Assembly: GCA_937959265.1 (NCBI GenBank)
Contig: CALGMA010000008.1
Span: 1-64,000, forward strand
Source: an uncultured Anaerolineae bacterium
Lineage (GTDB): Bacteria > Chloroflexota > Anaerolineae > J036 > Brachytrichaceae
Reading direction: 5' to 3'
Length of the DNA: 64,000 bases
In this document: one piece after another, positions 31,889 to 41,836 of the stretch
Layout of the letters: each line of letters opens with the position of its first letter
Position numbering within the stretch: the stretch's first letter is position 1
The notes under the pieces: model-generated
Told to the model about the DNA's origin: nothing
Database searches by the model: none
What the model saw: the letters and a program-made list of their open reading frames with translations, nothing else
Program-made: the position numbers and the translations under genes

Positions 31889-31914
31889 GGGTAGGCGAAG
31901 GCATTGCCTATCCC
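31889..31914. repeat. Truncated copy of the intergenic palindrome
   Basis: GGGTAGGCGAAGGCATTGCC is identical to the left arm and centre of the 33600 copy, but the right arm is shortened to CTATCCC. It lies in the leader of pckA, 31 bp before the ATG. Confidence 0.75.
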
Positions 31915-31945
31915 ACTGCGCGTCTTCAAACCCGAACAGACAGCC

Positions 31946-33556
31946 ATGATCAATAGCAAAAACGGCATCCATGCGATTGGCCTGACCGGAATCCGGCAGA
32001 CGTGGAACCCATCGCCGGCGCGCACGATCGAGATCGCGATTTGTCGCGGGGAAGGGCAATTGACGGCCGGCGGCGCCTTCCTTGCGGTAACCAGCCCGTT
32101 CACCGGCCGCTCGCCTAATGACAAGTTCATCGTCCAGGAACCATCCAGCGAGGACAAGGTTTGGTGGGGCAAGGTGAATCGTCCCCTTGATCCTGACAAA
32201 TTTGAAGTGCTCGCGCAAGATGTGAAGGCGTACCTGAACACGAAGGAGCTGTTCATCCGCGATGTGTATGCCGGCGCCGATCCCGCCTACCGCCTGAACG
32301 TGCGCTTGATCTCGGAGAGCGCCTGGCACACCTTGTTCGCGTACAACCAGTTCATCCGACCGTATCCGGCTGACCTAGCCGACTTCGAACCGAATTTCAC
32401 CATTCTGCACGCGCCGGAGTTTCATCCCGATCCGCAGCGGCACGGCACGCGCAAACCGGCCAGCGGCCCGACGGCGGTCATCGCCCTGAACCTCGCGCAG
32501 CGCCTGGTGATCATTGCCGGCACGCGCTATGCCGGCGAGATCAAGAAGAGCATCTTCACGGCGATGAACTACCTGTTGCCGCTGCAAGGAGTGTTTCCTA
32601 TGCACTGCGCGGCCAACGTCGGCCCGGCAGGCGACACAGCGCTGTTCTTTGGGCTGAGCGGCACCGGCAAGACTACGCTTTCCGCCGACCACAATCGCGC
32701 CCTCATCGGCGACGATGAGCACGGCTGGAGCGCCGCCGGCGTGTTCAACTTCGAGGGCGGCTGTTATGCGAAAGTGATCCGCTTGTCTAAGGAGGCCGAG
32801 CCGGAGATTTACGCCACGCTCAGCCAGTTTGGCACGGTGCTGGAGAACGTGGTGATGGACTCGGACACGCACCAGCTTGACCTAGACAGTGAGGCGATCA
32901 CGGAGAACACCCGCGCGGCATATCCGATCCATTTCATCCCGAATTTCGTAGCGACCGGCACCGCCGGCCACCCGCGCAACATCCTGTTCCTCACTGCGGA
33001 TGCGTTCGGTGTGCTGCCGCCCATCAGCAAGTTGACGCCGGAGCAGGCGGTGTATTTCTTCCTCTCCGGTTACACGGCGAAGCTGGCCGGCACCGAACGC
33101 GGGGTGACCGAACCTCAGGCCACGTTCAGCACCTGTTTCGGCGCGCCGTTCATGGTTCACTTCCCGACGCGCTACGCCGAGATGCTGGCCGAGCGGATCA
33201 ACCAGCACAAGTGCACAGTGTGGCTGGTCAACACCGGCTGGAGCGGCGGGCCATACGGCGTGGGGCATCGCATGAAGATCGCGCACACCCGCGCCATGGT
33301 GACGGCTGCGCTGGATGGCACGCTGTCTGCGGTGCCAACGCGCCCCGATCCGGTGTTCGGCATCTATGTTCCGGAGTATTGCCCTGGCGTGCCCGGCGAC
33401 GTGTTGCAACCGCGCAACACATGGGCGGATAAGGACGCCTATGATGCTAAGGCGCGTGAGCTGGCTGCGAAGTTTGTCGAGAATTTTGCGCAATTCGAGG
33501 CTAAGGTGAGTTCGGCTGTCGCTGCAGCCAGTCCGCGGGTCGAAGGAGCAGTGTGA
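31946..33556 (+). CDS. pckA: Phosphoenolpyruvate carboxykinase (ATP)
   Basis: A 536-residue enzyme converting oxaloacetate and ATP to PEP and CO2, the entry step to gluconeogenesis. The ATP-type P-loop GLSGTGKTTLSAD lies near residues 236-248, followed by GDDEHGWS and FNFEGGCYAK. The substrate segment is TSPFTGRSPNDKF, and LTADAFGVLPPISKLTPEQA and NTGWSGGPYGVG are typical of the ATP class. The ATG at 31946 is preferred; upstream codons run through a palindromic repeat. No associated regulator is seen. Confidence 0.95.
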   Translation: MINSKNGIHAIGLTGIRQTWNPSPARTIEIAICRGEGQLTAGGAFLAVTSPFTGRSPNDKFIVQEPSSEDKVWWGKVNRPLDPDKFEVLAQDVKAYLNTKELFIRDVYAGADPAYRLNVRLISESAWHTLFAYNQFIRPYPADLADFEPNFTILHAPEFHPDPQRHGTRKPASGPTAVIALNLAQRLVIIAGTRYAGEIKKSIFTAMNYLLPLQGVFPMHCAANVGPAGDTALFFGLSGTGKTTLSADHNRALIGDDEHGWSAAGVFNFEGGCYAKVIRLSKEAEPEIYATLSQFGTVLENVVMDSDTHQLDLDSEAITENTRAAYPIHFIPNFVATGTAGHPRNILFLTADAFGVLPPISKLTPEQAVYFFLSGYTAKLAGTERGVTEPQATFSTCFGAPFMVHFPTRYAEMLAERINQHKCTVWLVNTGWSGGPYGVGHRMKIAHTRAMVTAALDGTLSAVPTRPDPVFGIYVPEYCPGVPGDVLQPRNTWADKDAYDAKARELAAKFVENFAQFEAKVSSAVAAASPRVEGAV

Positions 33557-33597
33557 GCTAAGGGCTATTAGCCGAGCCCTGAGAGGCCATCCGAAAT

Positions 33598-33633
<36 letters not shown>

Positions 33634-33637
33634 CCGG

Positions 33638-35086
33638 CTACTTCACTAGGAAGGTATCGAACTGCCACATATCTTCGTTCGACGGGCGGGGGCGTCCGAA
33701 GTGCTCGAAGGGATCGTTCCGGTGTTTGAGTGGTGTCCAATCGCTATGTAGAGATGGCGTGGGGCCGAGATAGGGATTGGCAACCTCGAGCACTTCTTTG
33801 TGTGGTAAGTCATCCGGCACGCATAAGCCCTTGTAAGGGTTCTTAATCAACCAGAACAGCGCGCCCAGGATCGAAGCGGCCACCTGCAGCGTGGTGGCGT
33901 TCTGGTGAGGCACCAGCCGGCGCGCCTCGTGGATATCGAGCTGCGATCCGACCCACCACCCGTTCAGGTCGTGGCCGAGCAGCAACACGCCGAGTTCGTC
34001 TTTGCCGCTGATGATCTCGTCGTTCATGATGCGCGCCTTTGGCTGCAGGTGGTAGTTGCGCATGCGGAATTCGTGCAACGACGCGATGGCCGCGTCGCTC
34101 GGCAAATAGGCGTAGTGCACGGTCGGGCGATAGATCGGCACGTCATCCTCCCACACGGTGAGGTAGTCGCTGATAGTGAACGCCTCACCGTGTCGGATGA
34201 CCATGCCGATGATGTCGCCGCCGGGCACCCAAGAACGCACCCATGTGTTGATGCCCATCTGGCTCAGGCAAATCTGATTGCCTGGGCCGTAGGCGTGCTT
34301 CTGCGCGCCTCTGGGTAAGCGTCGCTCGTGTGTACCCCAACCCATCTCGGCCGGCGCGATGCCCTCTTCGCGCAGCCCTTCAACCGACCACGTGTTCACG
34401 AACTCGTCCACTGCCTTGGGCTTGTCGCTGATTTGTGTGTCGCGCTCCGAGATGTGAATGACTTTGACGCCGGTTAGCATCGCCAGACGGGGATAGTCGG
34501 CATCGGCCAGGTACTGTTCCAACAAGTCCTCGCGCTCACGATGCGTGCCGCGTTGCAGGATCGCCTTGGCGATGTCCTCAAGGCCGACTTTCACCCAGTG
34601 CGATACCAGGCCGGGATTCGCGCCATGCTCGACGATGAACGTGGACCACGGCTCGCTCCATCGCGCGGCTTGCTTGCGCAGCGCCATATGGCGGACGTAG
34701 AGTGTGCGCTCGGTGGGCGGCTGGATGTCTGCGCCGGCGTAGGGATCCCACAACTCGACCGAGGTGTTGATGTAGCGAACGTGATTGTCGTGGCACCAGC
34801 GCATGAGCGAGAGCGTCTCGATGTTCCAGGCCAGGTCTATCAGGACGTCGCCTGGGCCGAGATACCGGGAAAGCGTCTGGGCGTAGTTGTGAGTCGTGAT
34901 GTAGTCTTGGACGAATTGGCCGCCGGCAGCGATCACGTCGGCGCTGGCAGCGCGCAAATCCTCGAAGTCCATCACCGTGAGCCGGGTGAAGTCCATATCA
35001 ATGTGACGTAGCACCAGCGGCTGGAAGCAACGGGACACGGCGCCGCAACCGAGGATCAGGATTCGCCCGCCGAATGGGATCTTCAT
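33638..35086 (-). CDS. hss: Homospermidine synthase-like saccharopine dehydrogenase family protein
   Basis: A 482-residue NAD-dependent enzyme. The Rossmann start GGRILILGCGAVSRC (~6-20), DVLIDLAWNIETLSLMRWC, YINTSVELWDPYAG and VEHGANPGLVSHWVK segments match bacterial homospermidine synthases. These join putrescine-derived aminobutyl units to make homospermidine. The length agrees with the bacterial HSS class of ~470-480 residues. AAGGAGC precedes the ATG. No other polyamine gene is nearby. A related carboxynorspermidine-type activity is less likely because that class is shorter. Confidence 0.88.
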   Translation of the reverse strand: MKIPFGGRILILGCGAVSRCFQPLVLRHIDMDFTRLTVMDFEDLRAASADVIAAGGQFVQDYITTHNYAQTLSRYLGPGDVLIDLAWNIETLSLMRWCHDNHVRYINTSVELWDPYAGADIQPPTERTLYVRHMALRKQAARWSEPWSTFIVEHGANPGLVSHWVKVGLEDIAKAILQRGTHREREDLLEQYLADADYPRLAMLTGVKVIHISERDTQISDKPKAVDEFVNTWSVEGLREEGIAPAEMGWGTHERRLPRGAQKHAYGPGNQICLSQMGINTWVRSWVPGGDIIGMVIRHGEAFTISDYLTVWEDDVPIYRPTVHYAYLPSDAAIASLHEFRMRNYHLQPKARIMNDEIISGKDELGVLLLGHDLNGWWVGSQLDIHEARRLVPHQNATTLQVAASILGALFWLIKNPYKGLCVPDDLPHKEVLEVANPYLGPTPSLHSDWTPLKHRNDPFEHFGRPRPSNEDMWQFDTFLVK

Positions 35087-35197
35087 GTTAGCTGCTCCTT
35101 TCTATACCGGGCTTGCGCGACGTTGCTGGTTGCGCGTGCATCACCGAAAGACGCGCACGGCGCCTCCGCCGCGTCAGCCAACAAACAAACGGCGCGA

Positions 35198-35225
35198 ATG
35201 ATACGCATTTTTGCGAATTCGTCAC
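35198..35225 (-). promoter_or_regulatory. Candidate promoter of the homospermidine synthase gene
   Basis: On the minus strand GTGACG (35225-35220) and TATCAT (35203-35198) are 16 nt apart, giving a leader of about 105 nt. The match is moderate. Otherwise the 324-bp gap 35087-35410 holds only the palindromic repeat and the ABC gene's upstream element. Confidence 0.4.
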
Positions 35226-35275
35226 CCCCTCTTTTCGCGCGGTCTGCCTGTCCCAAGGGGTGCATTTCTGGCAAG

Positions 35276-35325
35276 GGGTAGGCGCAACATACGAGGGTAG
35301 GCGCAGGCATTGCCTGCGCCTACCC
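35276..35325. repeat. Intergenic palindrome with an additional half-copy
   Basis: A half arm GGGTAGGCGCA (35276-35286) is repeated directly at the start of a full palindrome (35295-35325) with 15-nt arms around one base. Compared with the 33600 copy, an A-T pair in the stem is replaced by C-G in both arms, so base pairing is conserved. Confidence 0.85.
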
Positions 35326-35410
35326 CATGTCTCGCCCCTGTAGAGAAACGCGCCCTGTCCCACCGCGCCTCATGTCAGCGCCGCTGATTAGCGTTAGAAT
35401 GCTCTAACAC

Positions 35411-37255
35411 GTGCAACCCGCAACCGCTACGTCTCTGCGCTCTGTGACGAGCGAATTTTCAGTTGAGCGAGAGTGGCATTCCGACCGGCGCAGCCCGGCG
35501 CGGTGGGTCTTCTCTCACATCTGGCGCTACAAGGTCTATATCCTGGGCATCCTGATCGGCGCGCTGGGCAATGCCGGCGGCGGCGCGGTCATGCCATTGC
35601 TCGTCGGTCAGGCGTTCAACGCAGTGGTCGCTCAACCGCCGGACACGGCGGCGCTCGGCCTAATCGCTGTGCTGATTGTCCTTTCGCAGATCGTTCGCGC
35701 CATCTTGCAGTTGGGCCGCAACTTCTCCTCGGAGATCATCGGCCAGCGCATCGAGCGCGACGCCCGCGACGAACTCTACACCAGCCTGATCGGCAAGAGC
35801 ATGTCGTTCCACGACCGCCAGTCCATCGGCGACATCATGGCCCGCGCGACGAACGACGTGCGCGAAGTCAACCTGCTGATGAACCCCGGCGTCAACCTGG
35901 TGGTGGGCTCGGCCGCGTTTCTGCTCTTCCCGTTGATCATCGGCCCGCGCATCCATCCGCAGCTCATCGCCGTGCCGCTGTTCTATGTGATGGCATACGC
36001 GGTTGCGGTCGCATATTACCTGCGCAAACTCGCGCCGGCCACCGAGCGCGTGCGCCGCGCCTTCGGCCGGATGAACGCAACGCTGGCCGAGTCCATCGAA
36101 GGCATCGAGACGGTGAAAGGCGCTGCGCAGGAAGGCCGCGAGATCGCGCGCTTCCGCGGCGTAGTGGATGCCTGGCGTGCTGCAGCGGTAGGGCAGGGAG
36201 ATGTGGAGTCGCTCTATCTGCCTTCGCTGATCTTCGGGATGACCATGGCGCTGGGCCTGCTGCACAGCCTGTTGCTGTATTACGCCGGCGCGATCAACGT
36301 AGGGAACGTGGTGGCTTACAACGGCGTGCTGATGTTCTTGCAGTTCCCGACGTTTGCCACACAGTTTGCTTATCCGCAGGTGTCCTCGGGCCTGGCCAGT
36401 GCGCGGCGCATCCTGGAGTTGATGAACGCGGAAACGCTCCTCGACGAGAACAAGGGGGGCTATGCGGGTGAGATGCGCGGCGACGTGACATTCGATCGCG
36501 TCACGTTCAGCTATGGCAAGGACGAGCGGCCGGCCTTGCAGGACGTCACGATCTCGGTCAAGGCCGGTCAAACCGTGGCCATCGTCGGCCAGACCGGCGC
36601 CGGCAAGAGCACGCTCACCAAGATGATCAACCGCATCTACGATGTGGATACCGGGTGCGTGTGCGTGGACGGCGTAGATGTGCGCACCTGGGATCTCGAC
36701 GCGCTGCGCCGGCAAATCTCCACCATCGAGCAGGATGTCTTCCTGTTCTCGCGCACCATCGCCGAGAACATCAAGTTCGGATGCCCGGACGCGACCGAGG
36801 CGGAAATCGAGCAGGCCGCCAAAGCCGCGCAAGCGCACGAGTTCATCCTCTCCTTCAAGGATGGCTATAACACCATCGTCGGCGAGCGCGGCGTCACGCT
36901 CTCCGGCGGGCAGCGTCAGCGCATTGCCATCGCCCGCGCTTTCCTGGCCGACCCGCGCATCTTGATCCTAGATGACTCCACCAGCGCGATCGACAGCGCC
37001 ACCGAAGATTTGATTCAGCAGGCGATGTTCCGCGTGGCGCAAGGTCGCACAACTTTCTTGATCACGCATCGCCTGTCCCAGATTCGCTGGGCGGACTTGA
37101 TCGTCGTGCTCAAGCAGGGCCGCGTGGTCGCCTGCGGATCGCACGAAGAATTGATGCGCGCGTCCAGGGACTATCGCGCGATCTTCGCCAGCGACGACGA
37201 GCGCCCAAAAAGCCCGCTGCGCAAACTCAGGTTCCCTTGGCGGATGGTCAAGTGA
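35411..37255 (+). CDS. ABC exporter half-transporter with degenerate Walker B (subunit 1)
   Basis: A 614-residue type IV ABC exporter half: about six membrane helices (~45-330), then a nucleotide-binding domain with Walker [10 protein letters not shown], signature LSGGQRQR, Walker [13 protein letters not shown] and H-loop ITHRLSQ. The catalytic Glu after Walker B is Asp, as in the degenerate-site subunit of heterodimeric exporters such as TM287/288 and BmrCD. It lies 20 bp before its partner. The GTG at 35411 is 10 nt after TAGAAT. Substrate is unknown; drug or lipid export is typical. Confidence 0.9.
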   Translation: MQPATATSLRSVTSEFSVEREWHSDRRSPARWVFSHIWRYKVYILGILIGALGNAGGGAVMPLLVGQAFNAVVAQPPDTAALGLIAVLIVLSQIVRAILQLGRNFSSEIIGQRIERDARDELYTSLIGKSMSFHDRQSIGDIMARATNDVREVNLLMNPGVNLVVGSAAFLLFPLIIGPRIHPQLIAVPLFYVMAYAVAVAYYLRKLAPATERVRRAFGRMNATLAESIEGIETVKGAAQEGREIARFRGVVDAWRAAAVGQGDVESLYLPSLIFGMTMALGLLHSLLLYYAGAINVGNVVAYNGVLMFLQFPTFATQFAYPQVSSGLASARRILELMNAETLLDENKGGYAGEMRGDVTFDRVTFSYGKDERPALQDVTISVKAGQTVAIVGQTGAGKSTLTKMINRIYDVDTGCVCVDGVDVRTWDLDALRRQISTIEQDVFLFSRTIAENIKFGCPDATEAEIEQAAKAAQAHEFILSFKDGYNTIVGERGVTLSGGQRQRIAIARAFLADPRILILDDSTSAIDSATEDLIQQAMFRVAQGRTTFLITHRLSQIRWADLIVVLKQGRVVACGSHEELMRASRDYRAIFASDDERPKSPLRKLRFPWRMVK

Positions 37256-37275
37256 GTTAAGAGGGAGTAGGGGCG

Positions 37276-39132
37276 ATGTTCATGGGACTTGCTGCCGAGA
37301 AATACGATCGGCAATACAGCGACCGGCAGTTGCTCCGCCGCATGGCGGCGTACTTCGCGCCGTATCGTGGGCGATTGATCCGGCTCGCCCTCGTCATCCT
37401 CGCTATCACGATGATCGGTTTGGTCAGCCCGCTGCTCATCGCGCGCGGCATTGATCTGGTCGGCGTGCAACCCAACGTCGGCGCGATCGTGGCGTTGTGC
37501 GTCGGCTTGCTCGCGCTGTCGGTGATCAACTGGGCGTGCAACCTCATGCGTCGGCGCATGACCGTCCGGCTGATCGCCGATGTGATCGGCCAGATGCGCA
37601 ACGACGCGTTCAGGGCCACCATCCATCACGATATGGCCTTCTTCGACGAGTTCCAGTCCGGCAAAGTCATCGCGCGCATCACCAACGACACGCAGGAACT
37701 CTCGCAGGTCACGGTGTTGATCTCCGACCTGATCAGCCAATTCACCATTCTGATCGTGCTGGTCGGCGTGCTGTTCACAATCTCCTGGCAGCTCACGCTG
37801 GCGCTGCTGGTCATGGCGCCGGTCGTGGTGTTCTTCGGCTGGGCCTTTCGCCGCGTGGCGCGCATGGTCACGCGCTCCGGCTTCCGCGTGATCGCCGAGG
37901 TGAACAGCGCGATCCAGGAGGCCGTGGCCGGCATTCGCGTGGCCAAAACCTTCCGCCAGGAGCAGGCGATCTACGACCGCTTCAGGCAGATCAACCGGCG
38001 GTCATACGAGGTGAACCTGCGGCGCGGTTTCGTGCTGTCGAACGTCTTCCCGACGTTGAACGCGATGGCCGGCCTCGGCACGGCCGTCATGACCTACGTG
38101 GGCGGCCTGGCCGCAATCGGCGGCGCGGTCTCGGTCGGCGCCTGGTACTTGTTCATCATCAGTTTGGAACAGTTCTGGTTCCCCATGACCAACATTGCGT
38201 CGTTCTGGAGCCAGATTCAAGGTGGCCTGTCGGCTTGCGAGCGCATCTTCGCGCTGATTGACGCCGAGTCGTCCGTCAAGCAAATTGAAGATCCAAGATT
38301 CAAGATTCCAAAAGGCGATGCGCCCGATGCGCAATCGTCAACTCCCGATTCGCGGCTGAGGGGTGAAATCGAGTTCAGGGGCGTGAGCTTCCGTTACAAC
38401 GAGCAGCAGCAGGTGCTGCGAGACTTCTCGCTGCGCATCGCGCCTGGCGAGAGCGTGGCGCTCGTGGGTCACACCGGCGCGGGCAAGAGCAGCATCATCA
38501 AGCTGATCACGCGCTTCTACGAGTTCCAGGGCGGCCAGATTCTGATTGATGGGCGCGACATCCGCGCCTTCGATCTGACCGAGTACCGTCGGCAGCTTGG
38601 CTTGGTGTCGCAGTCGCCCTTCCTCTTCAACGATACCGTGATGAACAACATTCGCTACGCCCGGCCTGATCTGAGCGACGACATGGTGGAAGCAGTCGCG
38701 CGGCGGATTGGCGACGGCGAATGGGTCGCGGCGCTGCCCAATGGCCTGTTGACGCAAGTCGGCGAGCGCGGCCAACATCTCTCGATGGGCCAACGGCAGC
38801 TCGTCGCCCTGGCGCGCGTGCTCGCGCAGCGCCCGCCTATCTTCATTTTGGACGAGGCGACGGCCAGCGTAGACCCCTTCACCGAGAAGCAAATCCAGGC
38901 CGCGCTCAATCTCATTCTGGCCGACAGCACCTCGATTCTGATCGCTCACCGGCTTTCGACTGTGAAGTCGGTGGACCGCATCATCGTGCTCGATCACGGC
39001 AGGATTATCGAAGAGGGCGACCATGTGACGTTGATGGCGCGCGGCGGCCACTATGCGACGCTCTACGACACCTACTTCCGGCATCAATCCGCCGACTTCA
39101 ACGCAGAGGTGTATCAGAAGCTCAAGGCGTAA
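37276..39132 (+). CDS. ABC exporter half-transporter, catalytically normal Walker B (subunit 2)
   Basis: A 618-residue exporter half. Six membrane helices (~30-310), Walker A GHTGAGKSS, altered signature LSMGQRQL, Walker B IFILDEATASVD with catalytic Glu and H-loop IAHRLST. In the predicted heterodimer its LSMGQ faces the degenerate Walker site of subunit 1, while its own Walker site faces the partner's canonical LSGGQ. This is the expected asymmetric arrangement. Between the membrane and ATPase domains, residues ~335-360 are encoded by an AT-rich stretch (38281-38345) unlike the surrounding sequence. Confidence 0.9.
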   Translation: MFMGLAAEKYDRQYSDRQLLRRMAAYFAPYRGRLIRLALVILAITMIGLVSPLLIARGIDLVGVQPNVGAIVALCVGLLALSVINWACNLMRRRMTVRLIADVIGQMRNDAFRATIHHDMAFFDEFQSGKVIARITNDTQELSQVTVLISDLISQFTILIVLVGVLFTISWQLTLALLVMAPVVVFFGWAFRRVARMVTRSGFRVIAEVNSAIQEAVAGIRVAKTFRQEQAIYDRFRQINRRSYEVNLRRGFVLSNVFPTLNAMAGLGTAVMTYVGGLAAIGGAVSVGAWYLFIISLEQFWFPMTNIASFWSQIQGGLSACERIFALIDAESSVKQIEDPRFKIPKGDAPDAQSSTPDSRLRGEIEFRGVSFRYNEQQQVLRDFSLRIAPGESVALVGHTGAGKSSIIKLITRFYEFQGGQILIDGRDIRAFDLTEYRRQLGLVSQSPFLFNDTVMNNIRYARPDLSDDMVEAVARRIGDGEWVAALPNGLLTQVGERGQHLSMGQRQLVALARVLAQRPPIFILDEATASVDPFTEKQIQAALNLILADSTSILIAHRLSTVKSVDRIIVLDHGRIIEEGDHVTLMARGGHYATLYDTYFRHQSADFNAEVYQKLKA

Positions 39133-39164
39133 AAAAAACCGGCTTCCTCGCGCGAGGAAGCCGG
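39131..39164 (-). terminator. Rho-independent terminator of the RRM gene
   Basis: A 26-nt perfect palindrome (39139-39164, arms CCGGCTTCCTCGC) is followed in the minus direction by eight Ts (39138-39131). It overlaps the stop codon region of the convergent ABC gene, ending the RRM transcript and possibly the ABC transcript too. Confidence 0.88.
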
Positions 39165-39191
39165 CCTGCATCCAACTGGTTTGGGCATGCG

Positions 39192-39530
39192 CTAATAGCG
39201 GCGGTTGTTGCCGCGCCCGCGCCGATCGCGGTTATAGCTGCCCTTGTTGGTCGAGCTGTTGTAACCGCTGTTGCTGCGCTGCTCCGGCGGGCGCGCTTCA
39301 CTGACGTTCATGGTGCGCCCCTCGAAGTCCTGGCCGTCGAACATCTTGATGGCTTTGTTGGCTTCGTCGGCGGTCTCCATTTCTACGAAGGCGAACCCGC
39401 GCGGCCGGTTGGTCATGCGATCCAACGGGATGGTGACCGATACGATGGCGCCGGCTTGTGTGAAGAGTTCGCGCAGTGCGGCCTCTGAGGCGTCGAAAGG
39501 CAGATTGCCAACATACAGTTTGGTATTCAT
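39192..39530 (-). CDS. RRM RNA-binding protein
   Basis: A 112-residue protein with one RRM domain (residues 3-80): RNP2 LYVGNL (5-10) and RNP1 RGFAFVEM (44-51). A Gly/Arg/Asn-rich tail (RDRRGRGNNRRY) follows. It resembles the small cyanobacterial and Chloroflexota Rbp proteins, which bind single-stranded RNA and are often cold-inducible. AGGAGG lies before the ATG. Gene is monocistronic with its own terminator. Confidence 0.93.
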   Translation of the reverse strand: MNTKLYVGNLPFDASEAALRELFTQAGAIVSVTIPLDRMTNRPRGFAFVEMETADEANKAIKMFDGQDFEGRTMNVSEARPPEQRSNSGYNSSTNKGSYNRDRRGRGNNRRY

Positions 39531-39934
39531 ACGATCCTCCTGCGATCATTGTGCTGCAGGGCTTTCCCCGCAGCGCGTCAAAGATTAACCCGTAGGAGAT
39601 GGAAGGACTGTTTGGCTCAAATCGCGCGATCTGACAGGAAGGCGCCGCGGAGAAGGCCGAGGACGTGAAAGCTGCGAGGATCGGCTGCTGACTGACCTAA
39701 CGTGATCCGTAAATCTCTACAGACAAACCCCATTGTAGTCCATCCTTGTCGAGCCGTCCAGGCTGATATTCGCGATGCGGGCAACTGGTAGGAGCGGCTA
39801 TGCGCGACTGCCCAAACCACTGCTTTACGACTTCGTGCCTTCGTGGTGATCCGGAGACGCGTCATGGAGGTTCGCAAACACACCTATGCTAGAACGGTAT
39901 CATTCGAATCTATCTTGTGAAGAGGTGAAAGCGC
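39531..39934. other. 404-bp intergenic region without a recognised gene
   Basis: It contains the upstream regions of the divergent RRM and PepF genes. A possible reading frame at 39617-39883 on the minus strand lacks a ribosome-binding site and protein-like composition, so I do not call it. No clear promoter or RNA structure was found apart from a GAAGAGGTG ribosome-binding region at 39918-39926 before PepF. Confidence 0.5.
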
Positions 39935-41737
39935 ATGACTAAAGTTCTGCCTCGCCGCGAAGAAGTGCCGGTGGAACACACATGGGACCTGGAGAGCATG
40001 TATCCCACGCCTGAAGCCTGGGAAGAGGCCTATCGGCAGTTGGAGTCAGAGTTGCCGAACCTGGCGTCTTTTAGGGGCCGGCTGACCGAGTCGGCGCACA
40101 CGCTGCATGCGTATCTGAGCCTCGTGGAACGCCTCGGGCCGGAGATGTACAAGATCTACAACTATGCTGACCGCCGGTTCGACGTCGATACCACCAACCA
40201 GACGAATGCAGCTCGCATCGGTCGGGCGCAGAGCCTGGCCGCGCGTTTCGGTGCAGCGACGGCGTTCGCCCAGCCGGAGATCCTCGCCCTCGAACCTGAG
40301 ACGATCGGGCGCTTTATGGCTGCTGAGCCAGGGCTCAAGATCTACAAGCATTTCTTCGACAACCTGATGCGCATGAAGCCGTATGTGCGCTCAGCAGAGG
40401 TGGAAGAAGTCATGGCGCAGGCCGGCGAGGCGCTGGCGACGCCGGCCAACGTGTACACCGTGCTGGCCAACGCCGACCTGAAGTTCGCCGACGCGCGCAC
40501 CGACAAGAAGAAGCGTGTGCAGGTGGCCCAGGGCAACATTGATGAGCTGCTCAGCAGCCCGGATCGGACGCTGCGCAAGAGCGCGTGGGAGAGCTATGCG
40601 GATGGCTTCCTGAGCATGAAGAACACCTTCGCCGAAGTGATGGCCGGCAAAGTGAAGGCGACGGTGCTGCGGGCGCGGGTGCATCGCTACCCCGATGCCC
40701 TCACGGCGGCGCTCGCGCCGAACAACATCCCTACCGGGGTGTATCACAACGTGATTGATGCCTGCAACCGCCACATCGGCATCTGGCATCGGTACTGGGA
40801 TATTCGACGGCGCGCGCTTGGCCTGGACAAAATGGAAGTGTGCGACATCTTTGCACCGCTGGCGAAGCCGCCGCGCGTCACCTACAGGCAGGCCGTCAAG
40901 TGGATCGTCGGCGGGTTGCGCCCTTTAGGGATGAAATATGTAAACGCCGTCAAGAGCGGCATTACCGCCGATCGCTGGGTGGACATCTATCCCAACCAGG
41001 GCAAGCGCGACGGCGCTTACTCCGCCGGCACCTACGGCACCAAGCCATTTATCTTCATGAGCTACAGCGAACAGGGCTTGGGCAGCCTGAGCACCCTGGC
41101 ACATGAGATCGGCCACTCGATGCACACGCTGCTGACCTGCCAGACGCAGCCGTTCGTCTACGCGGAGTATTCCATATTCGCTGCCGAGGTTGCCTCCAAC
41201 TTCAACCAGGCGCTGGTGCGGGCGCATTTGCTCGAACTCGGTCGCGGGCGCGACTTCGAGATCGCCGTGATCCAGGAAGCCATGGACAACTTCCACCGTT
41301 ACCTGTTTCTCATGCCGATCAACGCGCAGTTCGAGCATTGGATGCACACCACGGTGGAGCAGGGCGGCGCGCTGACCGCCGATGCGATGAGCGCCAAGCT
41401 GGTGGAGCTGTTTCGAAATGGCTACGGCGATGCTGTGCGCCTCGATGAGCCGCGTGTGGGTGTGACGTGGATGCAGTTCTCGCATTTCTTCGCCGATTAC
41501 TACGTATGGCAATACGCCTCCGGCATCAGCGCGGCGAACGCGCTGGCCGACGGCGTGTTGAAGAAGGAGCCGGGCGCAGTCAATCGCTATCTCGATTTCC
41601 TCAAGGCTGGCAGCTCGATGTATGCGCTCGACGCGCTTGGGATGGCCGGTGTGGATATGACCCGGCCGGAGCCGATGGATCGCGCGTTCAAGGTGCTGGA
41701 GGGCTTCGTGGATCGTCTGGAGAAGCTGGTCGCATAG
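39935..41737 (+). CDS. pepF: Oligoendopeptidase F (M3 family)
   Basis: A 600-residue cytoplasmic zinc metallopeptidase that cleaves short oligopeptides. The zinc motif HExxH is AHEIGHSMH (~389-397), and the third ligand lies in YSIFAAEVASNFNQ about 25 residues on. The N-terminus VPVEHTWDLESMYPTPEAWE and C-terminal FADYYVWQYASGISAANAL fit PepF of usual length. A GAGGTG ribosome-binding site precedes the ATG. It is followed after 99 bp by the baeRF3 gene. Confidence 0.94.
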   Translation: MTKVLPRREEVPVEHTWDLESMYPTPEAWEEAYRQLESELPNLASFRGRLTESAHTLHAYLSLVERLGPEMYKIYNYADRRFDVDTTNQTNAARIGRAQSLAARFGAATAFAQPEILALEPETIGRFMAAEPGLKIYKHFFDNLMRMKPYVRSAEVEEVMAQAGEALATPANVYTVLANADLKFADARTDKKKRVQVAQGNIDELLSSPDRTLRKSAWESYADGFLSMKNTFAEVMAGKVKATVLRARVHRYPDALTAALAPNNIPTGVYHNVIDACNRHIGIWHRYWDIRRRALGLDKMEVCDIFAPLAKPPRVTYRQAVKWIVGGLRPLGMKYVNAVKSGITADRWVDIYPNQGKRDGAYSAGTYGTKPFIFMSYSEQGLGSLSTLAHEIGHSMHTLLTCQTQPFVYAEYSIFAAEVASNFNQALVRAHLLELGRGRDFEIAVIQEAMDNFHRYLFLMPINAQFEHWMHTTVEQGGALTADAMSAKLVELFRNGYGDAVRLDEPRVGVTWMQFSHFFADYYVWQYASGISAANALADGVLKKEPGAVNRYLDFLKAGSSMYALDALGMAGVDMTRPEPMDRAFKVLEGFVDRLEKLVA

Positions 41738-41836
41738 CGTGCGCGCCCACAGATCGCATGCGACATTCATCTGATTGAGTCATCCGCGCTTCGCCACGAA
41801 AGTACGCAGTGAGGCGTGGGTAGTAGGAGAAACCGA

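Noticed and set aside
31740-31945. Small coding region before pckA
   Set aside because: The readable frames consist of repeat-derived sequence; the palindrome and lack of a ribosome-binding site argue for non-coding DNA.
35660-36838. Minus-strand frame of 392 codons opposite ABC exporter subunit 1
   Set aside because: His/Gly/Asp-rich antisense translation typical of the shadow of a conserved gene.
39617-39883. Open reading frame on the minus strand between RRM and pepF
   Set aside because: No ribosome-binding site, Arg/Ser/Thr-rich translation without a recognisable pattern, and it lies in a region that looks like non-coding leader DNA.
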